Origin: Leifsonia xyli
GTDB lineage: Bacteria; Actinomycetota; Actinomycetes; Actinomycetales; Microbacteriaceae
Length of the DNA: 64,000 nt
Direction of reading: 5' to 3'
Assembly (NCBI GenBank): GCA_001647635.1
Contig: CP014761.1
Location: 2,356,001 to 2,420,000 of the forward strand
The translations under genes and the position numbers were made by a program. The notes beneath the pieces were generated by a model. It searched no databases. It was not told the DNA's origin and worked only from the letters and a program-made list of their open reading frames with translations. Below, in pieces: positions 60,399 to 64,000 of the stretch. The stretch's first letter is position 1, and every line of letters starts with the position of its first letter.

Positions 60399-60441
60399 CC
60401 CACCACTCTCCCACGCCCGCCTCTCGTGCGGGACCGCGTCC

Positions 60442-61728
60442 CTAGGCTTGGCCGTGCGACTCGCGCGACCGCCGCGACAGCGAGTCGATGATCACCGCGA
60501 GCAGCAGCACCGCGCCCGTGATCATGAAGCGGTACGACGAGTCCAGGTTCAGCAGCGTCAGGCCGTTCGAGATCGACTGGATGACCAGGATGCCGAGCAG
60601 CGCGGACCACGCCGATCCGCGGCCGCCGAAGAGGCTCGTGCCGCCGATGACCGCCGCCGCGATCGCGTTCAGGTTGGTGTCCGTGCCGCCCGAGCCCGCG
60701 CCCACCGACGCCAGGCGTGCGGCGGCGAGAAGACCGCCGACCGCCGCGAACGTCGAGCAAAGGATGAACACGCTGATGAACACGCGGTTGACGCGGATAC
60801 CGGCGCGACGGGCCGCCTCCACCGAGCCGCCGACGGCGAAGACCGAGCGGCCCCACCGGGTGCGGGTGAGCAGGAAGTTCATCACGATCACGAGGATGAC
60901 GAAGAACAGGAACATCGCACCCGTGCCGCGGTCCGTCGACAGGTACCAGACACTGATGCAGAGTCCCACCAGCAGCAGCACGGCCTTGACCGCGACGACC
61001 GCCATCGACCCCTCAGACAGCCCGGCCTTGCGGCGCCGGACGTTTCGGCGGAAGTCGGAGTAGAACATCGCGGCGGCCGCGATCACCGCGAGCGCGTACG
61101 CCGCCCACGGCGGGAGGAACCACTGCTGGGCGAACTGCACGATCCACGAGTCGTAGGGGATGTTGATGGAGCTGTTCGCGCCGAGGATCCACAGCTGCAG
61201 GCCGAGGAAACCGAGGAGGCCGGCCAGCGTGATCACGAAGCTCGGGACGCCGAACCGCGTGAACAGGAACCCGTAGAGCAGGCCGATGGCCGATCCGGCG
61301 AGGATGGCCACGATCACCGTGAGCCACAGCGGCCAGTGGAGCTGCGTGAAGCCGACACCGAGGATGGCTGCCGCGACACCGCTCACCGAGCCGACCGACA
61401 GGTCGATCTGGCCGAGGAGCAGCACCAGCACGATTCCGATCGAGATCGTGCCGATCGCCGCGCACTGCAGGGTCAGGTTGACGAGGTTGTTCGCGCTGAG
61501 GAAGTTCGGGTTGAGGATCTGGAACACGACCCAGATCACGACGAGTCCGATGACGACCGGAAGGGATCCGAGGTCGCCGACGCGGACGCGTCGCCCGAAG
61601 GTGCGGACGGCGCCGAGGAGCCCTTCCTCGCGGATCAGGCGCTCGTCCTGGAGGTCGCTCGCGAGCTGGCCGGGCGTCTCGCCGTCGATGCGCTCGGCGG
61701 CCCCGGTGGGCTGGTCTGCCTTGGTCAT
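60442..61728 (-). CDS. xylH: Sugar ABC transporter permease (XylH-like)
   Basis: A 428-residue permease with about ten helices, belonging to the ribose/xylose (CUT2) group. Characteristic sequences are NLTLQCAAIGTISIGIVLVL, LLGQIDLSVGSVSGVAAAIL, FGVPSFVITLAGLLGFLGLQ and RTRWGRSVFAVGGSVEAARRAGI, the EAA-like loop that contacts the ATPase. The N-terminal 50 residues are polar and cytoplasmic. Its ATG overlaps the stop of the ATPase gene (ATGA), so it is the third gene of a binding protein, ATPase, permease operon. Confidence 0.93.
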   Translation of the reverse strand: MTKADQPTGAAERIDGETPGQLASDLQDERLIREEGLLGAVRTFGRRVRVGDLGSLPVVIGLVVIWVVFQILNPNFLSANNLVNLTLQCAAIGTISIGIVLVLLLGQIDLSVGSVSGVAAAILGVGFTQLHWPLWLTVIVAILAGSAIGLLYGFLFTRFGVPSFVITLAGLLGFLGLQLWILGANSSINIPYDSWIVQFAQQWFLPPWAAYALAVIAAAAMFYSDFRRNVRRRKAGLSEGSMAVVAVKAVLLLVGLCISVWYLSTDRGTGAMFLFFVILVIVMNFLLTRTRWGRSVFAVGGSVEAARRAGIRVNRVFISVFILCSTFAAVGGLLAAARLASVGAGSGGTDTNLNAIAAAVIGGTSLFGGRGSAWSALLGILVIQSISNGLTLLNLDSSYRFMITGAVLLLAVIIDSLSRRSRESHGQA

Positions 61729-62561
61729 GCTTCCGGGCTCCGTTCCGTAGCTTCTTCGGCCTCCATCAGCCTTTCGGCCCGGCGGACGACGACGTTGTCC
61801 GTGGCGCCCGTGATGGCGGAGATGATCTCTTCGTAGCTGACGTCCGGCACCCGGAAGTCGCCGTTGTTGCGACCGAGCCGCAGAACGGCGACCCGGTCGG
61901 CGACCGCCTGCACGTCCGCCATGTTGTGGCTGATCAGGATGACGCCGAGGCCGCGCTCGCGCAGGCGCTCGATCAGGTTGAGCACCTCGGCGGTCTGCGC
62001 GACGCCGAGCGCGGCGGTCGGCTCGTCGAGGATGACGACGCGCGGCTCGCCGATCAGCGAGCGGGCGATCGCGACGGTCTGCCGCTGGCCGCCGGACAGC
62101 GACGCGACGGCGATGCGGACCGAGGGGATGCGCGCCGAGAGCTGGCGGAGCAGGCTCCACGAGCGCTTCTCCATCTCCTCCTCGTCGAGTGTCCCGCGGG
62201 CGATCTCGCGGCCGAGGAACAGGTTGGAGACGACGTCGAGGTTGTCGCAGAGCGCGAGGTCCTGGAAGACGGTCGCGATGCCGAGCTCGCGCGAAGCGGC
62301 GGGGGAGGGGATGCTCACCTCCTGCCCGTCGAACTCGATCGTTCCCGCGTCCTGCGGGTGCACGCCCGCGAGGATCTTGACGAGCGTCGACTTGCCGGCG
62401 CCGTTGTCGCCGACCAGGGCGACGACCTCTCCGGCGTACACGTCGAGGTGGATGTCGGTGAGCGCTTGGACGGCGCCGAACCCCTTCGAGACCCCGCGGA
62501 GCGAGAGGACGGGCCGGCGGGTCGACCGCTCCTCGTCCAGGGTGGGGGATTCCATGGTCAC
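61725..62561 (-). CDS. xylG: Sugar ABC transporter ATP-binding protein (single-domain, XylG/FrcA-like)
   Basis: A 278-residue ATPase with GTG start behind GGAG. Motifs are Walker A (VALVGDNGAGKSTLVKILAG), the Q-loop in GIATVFQDLALCDNL, signature VASLSGGQRQTVAIARSLIG, Walker B (PRVVILDEPTAALGV) and switch His (ILISHNMADVQAVADRVAVL). CUT2 ATPases are usually about 500 residues with two domains; this one has a single domain and would work as a homodimer, as in FrcA-type systems. It is separated from the binding protein gene by an intercistronic hairpin. Confidence 0.92.
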   Translation of the reverse strand: MTMESPTLDEERSTRRPVLSLRGVSKGFGAVQALTDIHLDVYAGEVVALVGDNGAGKSTLVKILAGVHPQDAGTIEFDGQEVSIPSPAASRELGIATVFQDLALCDNLDVVSNLFLGREIARGTLDEEEMEKRSWSLLRQLSARIPSVRIAVASLSGGQRQTVAIARSLIGEPRVVILDEPTAALGVAQTAEVLNLIERLRERGLGVILISHNMADVQAVADRVAVLRLGRNNGDFRVPDVSYEEIISAITGATDNVVVRRAERLMEAEEATERSPEA

Positions 62562-62620
62562 GGCGTTCTCCTTCGAGCTGTGCGGAGCATGTTCCTGCTT
62601 CTCAGGCTAGAGCGGAACCA

Positions 62621-62668
62621 CCCGGCCCGGGCTGCGCCATCCGAGAGGATGGCGCGACCCGGGCCGGG
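62621..62668 (-). terminator. Intercistronic hairpin between the binding protein and ATPase genes
   Basis: CCCGGCCCGGG (62621-62631) and GCGCCATCC (62634-62642) pair with GGATGGCGC (62647-62655) and CCCGGGCCGGG (62658-62668), a 20-bp stem broken by one CT/GA internal loop and closed by GAGA. It follows the xylF stop by 14 bases and has no T-run. It would stabilise xylF mRNA or terminate part of the transcripts, giving more binding protein than membrane subunits. Confidence 0.7.
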
Positions 62669-62682
62669 ATCGTCCTTCGCGA

Positions 62683-63798
62683 TTACTTGATGCCGGCCTT
62701 GTCGCAGGCTGCCTTGTAGTCGGCGGTGCAGATCTTCGACACCGAGTCCGAGCCGTAGAAGTTGTCCTTCACGACCGTGCTCTCGATGTTGTCGACGGTC
62801 ACCGCGACCGGGGTCAGCAGGAACGACTGGATCGCCGCGCCGCCGGCGGTGTTGACCGTGGTGTCACCCTTCGGCTTGTCGCCCTTGGTGAGCGAGACCG
62901 CCAGCTCGGCCGCCTTCTCGGCCTCCGGCTGCAGGGCCTTGTAGACGGTCATGTACTGGTCGCCGGCGAGGATCCGCTGGATACCCGCGAGTTCGGCGTC
63001 CTGACCGGTCACCGGGGGCAGCGGGCTGACGTTGGCTGCCTTCATGGCCGCGATCGCGCCACCGCCGGTGCCGTCGTTCGCAGCGTAGACGCCCTTGATC
63101 TGGTCCTTGAACTGCGTGACCTGGCCGGCCACCCAGTCCTGGGCCTTCGCGGGGTCCCATCCCGGGGTGTCATACTCGGCGAGCACCTTGTAGCCGCTCG
63201 AGTCGATGACGCTGTGCGCGCCCTTCTTGAACAGGGTGGCGTTGTTGTCCGTCGGCGAGCCGTTGACCATGAGGATGCCGGCGCCCGAGGGCACGCCGTC
63301 CTTCTTCAGCTTGTCGACCAGCGCCTGGCCCTGCAGCTGACCGACCTTCTCGTTGTCGAACGAGATGTAGTAGTCGCTGTCCTTGCTGTTGATCAGACGG
63401 TCGTAGGAGATGACGGGCACGTTCTTCGCCTTCGCCTCGCCGACGATCGAGGCGGCGGCCTCACCGTCGAACGGGTCGAGGACGAGGACCTTGACGCCCT
63501 GCGTGAGCATCGACTCCGCCTGCTGCTGCTGCTTGCTGGCGTCGCCGTCCGCGTTCGCGTAGAGGACCTTGCAGCCGGAGCAGAGCTCCTTGACCTTGGC
63601 CTCGAAGAACGGCTTGTCCGCGGCCTCGTAGCGGGCGGTCACGGAGTCGGGAAGGAGAAGGCCGATCTGGGCGTTGGCGGCATCCTTCGTGCTTCCGCCC
63701 GAACTGTTTCCGGAGCCGTTCGAACACGCTGTGAGGGTGACGGCTGTGAGCAGGATCGCGGCGGACGCGATGACCGCTCTCTTGGTGGCGATCTTCAT
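62683..63798 (-). CDS. xylF: Sugar ABC transporter substrate-binding lipoprotein (XylF-like)
   Basis: A 371-residue lipoprotein behind GGAGG. The signal ends in a lipobox (AVTLTACSNGSG), followed by a Ser/Gly linker. The periplasmic-binding fold shows IGLLLPDSVTARYEAADKPF, VKVLVLDPFDGEAAASIVGE, NVPVISYDRLINSKDSDYYI, SFDNEKVGQLQGQAL, YAANDGTGGGAIAAMKAANV and PVTGQDAELAGIQRILAGDQ. These match xylose-binding XylF closely. Two extra cysteines near the N-terminus (ELCSGCKVLY) and two near the C-terminus could form disulfides. It captures a pentose or related sugar for the XylGH channel. Confidence 0.93.
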   Translation of the reverse strand: MKIATKRAVIASAAILLTAVTLTACSNGSGNSSGGSTKDAANAQIGLLLPDSVTARYEAADKPFFEAKVKELCSGCKVLYANADGDASKQQQQAESMLTQGVKVLVLDPFDGEAAASIVGEAKAKNVPVISYDRLINSKDSDYYISFDNEKVGQLQGQALVDKLKKDGVPSGAGILMVNGSPTDNNATLFKKGAHSVIDSSGYKVLAEYDTPGWDPAKAQDWVAGQVTQFKDQIKGVYAANDGTGGGAIAAMKAANVSPLPPVTGQDAELAGIQRILAGDQYMTVYKALQPEAEKAAELAVSLTKGDKPKGDTTVNTAGGAAIQSFLLTPVAVTVDNIESTVVKDNFYGSDSVSKICTADYKAACDKAGIK

Positions 63799-63843
63799 TG
63801 AAAAACCTCCGATTCGGGACCGCCTTCGTTGGCGGCTGGGTTG

Positions 63844-63880
63844 AGTGTCCCAGGTGGGGGATTTGGCGTCAAGACTTGAA
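63844..63880 (-). promoter_or_regulatory. Candidate xylF promoter with overlapping inverted repeat
   Basis: On the minus strand TTGACG (plus 63867-63872) and GACACT (plus 63844-63849) are spaced by 17 bases, about 45 bases before the xylF start. An inverted repeat, TCAAG-A-CTTGA (63869-63879), overlaps the -35 box and could bind a sugar-responsive repressor. The rest of 63799-63937 holds no gene. Confidence 0.45.
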
Positions 63881-63937
63881 GACAATGGATTCGGTAACGG
63901 TTCCCGCCCGTTTTCGGGGGACGCGATGAGAGCGCGT

Positions 63938-64000
63938 TCAGTACGAGACACCGTCGGAGGTGATCGAGAGGGAGTCCACGGCGTAGGCGACAGCGCCGAG
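63938..64000 (-). CDS. 3' end of a gene upstream of xylF (possibly a ROK-family regulator)
   Basis: Reading the minus strand from the window edge gives 20 codons, LGAVAYAVDSLSITSDGVSY, then TGA. The segment L-G-A-V-A-Y-A-V-D resembles the last helix of ROK-family sugar repressors and kinases, which commonly neighbour xylFGH. The fragment is too short for a firm call. It is on the same strand as the transporter operon but separated by 139 bases containing the xylF promoter. Confidence 0.35.
   Translation of the reverse strand, partial: LGAVAYAVDSLSITSDGVSY

Noticed and set aside
1..64000. Many long open frames opposite or out of frame with real genes
   Set aside because: GC-rich DNA leaves long antisense and +1 frames open; their products are Arg/Pro/Gly/Ala/His-rich without domains and fully overlap well-supported genes.

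Overview
The window is chromosomal DNA from a high-GC Gram-positive actinobacterium, most likely a member of Microbacteriaceae (Leifsonia-like; the genus is inferred from gene content, not proven). The grounds are uniformly GC-rich codon use, GTG/TTG starts with ATGA or GTGA overlaps, the C5 plus coproporphyrin-dependent heme pathway, NucS-type mismatch repair, DUF2510 and DUF3618 proteins, and sortase-E-like (LAxTG) surface anchoring. I found no rRNA, tRNA, CRISPR array, insertion sequence or prophage. No intergenic stretch exceeds 300 bases.

Region by region: 1-2.2 kb holds a NarL-type two-component system whose sensor kinase is frameshifted. 2.4-8.3 kb has a peptidase-M15-like exported protein, a NUDIX hydrolase, a BrkB/DUF3618/holin-like envelope cassette, a universal stress protein followed by a two-gene fluoride channel, and small proteins. 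8.3-13.2 kb has a MarR/MFS divergent pair around a palindromic operator, two secreted surface proteins (one with eight chaplin-like repeats and an LASTG anchor) and a small RHH-like protein. 13.4-16.1 kb is a type III PKS / methyltransferase / flavoprotein cluster in the order of phenolic-lipid (srs-type) operons. 16.2-23.8 kb is a mannitol PTS regulon that carries its own EI and HPr, with a divergent PRD activator. 23.9-33.2 kb is mixed: lipoprotein, HAD phosphatase, SseB, NucS, lactonase, an MFS/LacI pair around a perfect 28-bp palindrome, an M20 amidohydrolase and a MATE exporter.

33.3-37.3 kb has a membrane protein with a degenerate J-like domain and an ABC exporter (permease frameshifted) with its MarR/GbsR-like regulator. 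37.3-47.2 kb has a class A beta-lactamase-like protein, an M13 peptidase, a PrsW-like protease, an MprF-like lipid aminoacyltransferase next to a membrane alpha/beta hydrolase, and glycyl-tRNA synthetase. 47.3-48.2 kb is a compositionally atypical DUF3800 gene facing a candidate structured small RNA with its own terminator; this is the least explained locus here. 48.2-60 kb is a GNAT protein and the complete heme pathway from glutamyl-tRNA to heme (hemA divergent from hemE-hemY, then chdC-hemH-hemC-hemD-hemB-hemL), interrupted by a second holin/DUF3618 envelope cassette. 60-64 kb is a Xyl-type sugar ABC importer and the 3' end of a further gene.

Two genes (the sensor kinase and the ABC permease) each lack one base in a G/C-rich short repeat. 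Sequencing error and genuine inactivation cannot be separated from sequence alone. A hairpin-forming intergenic element occurs twice (27.45 and 60.06 kb) and looks like a dispersed repeat family.
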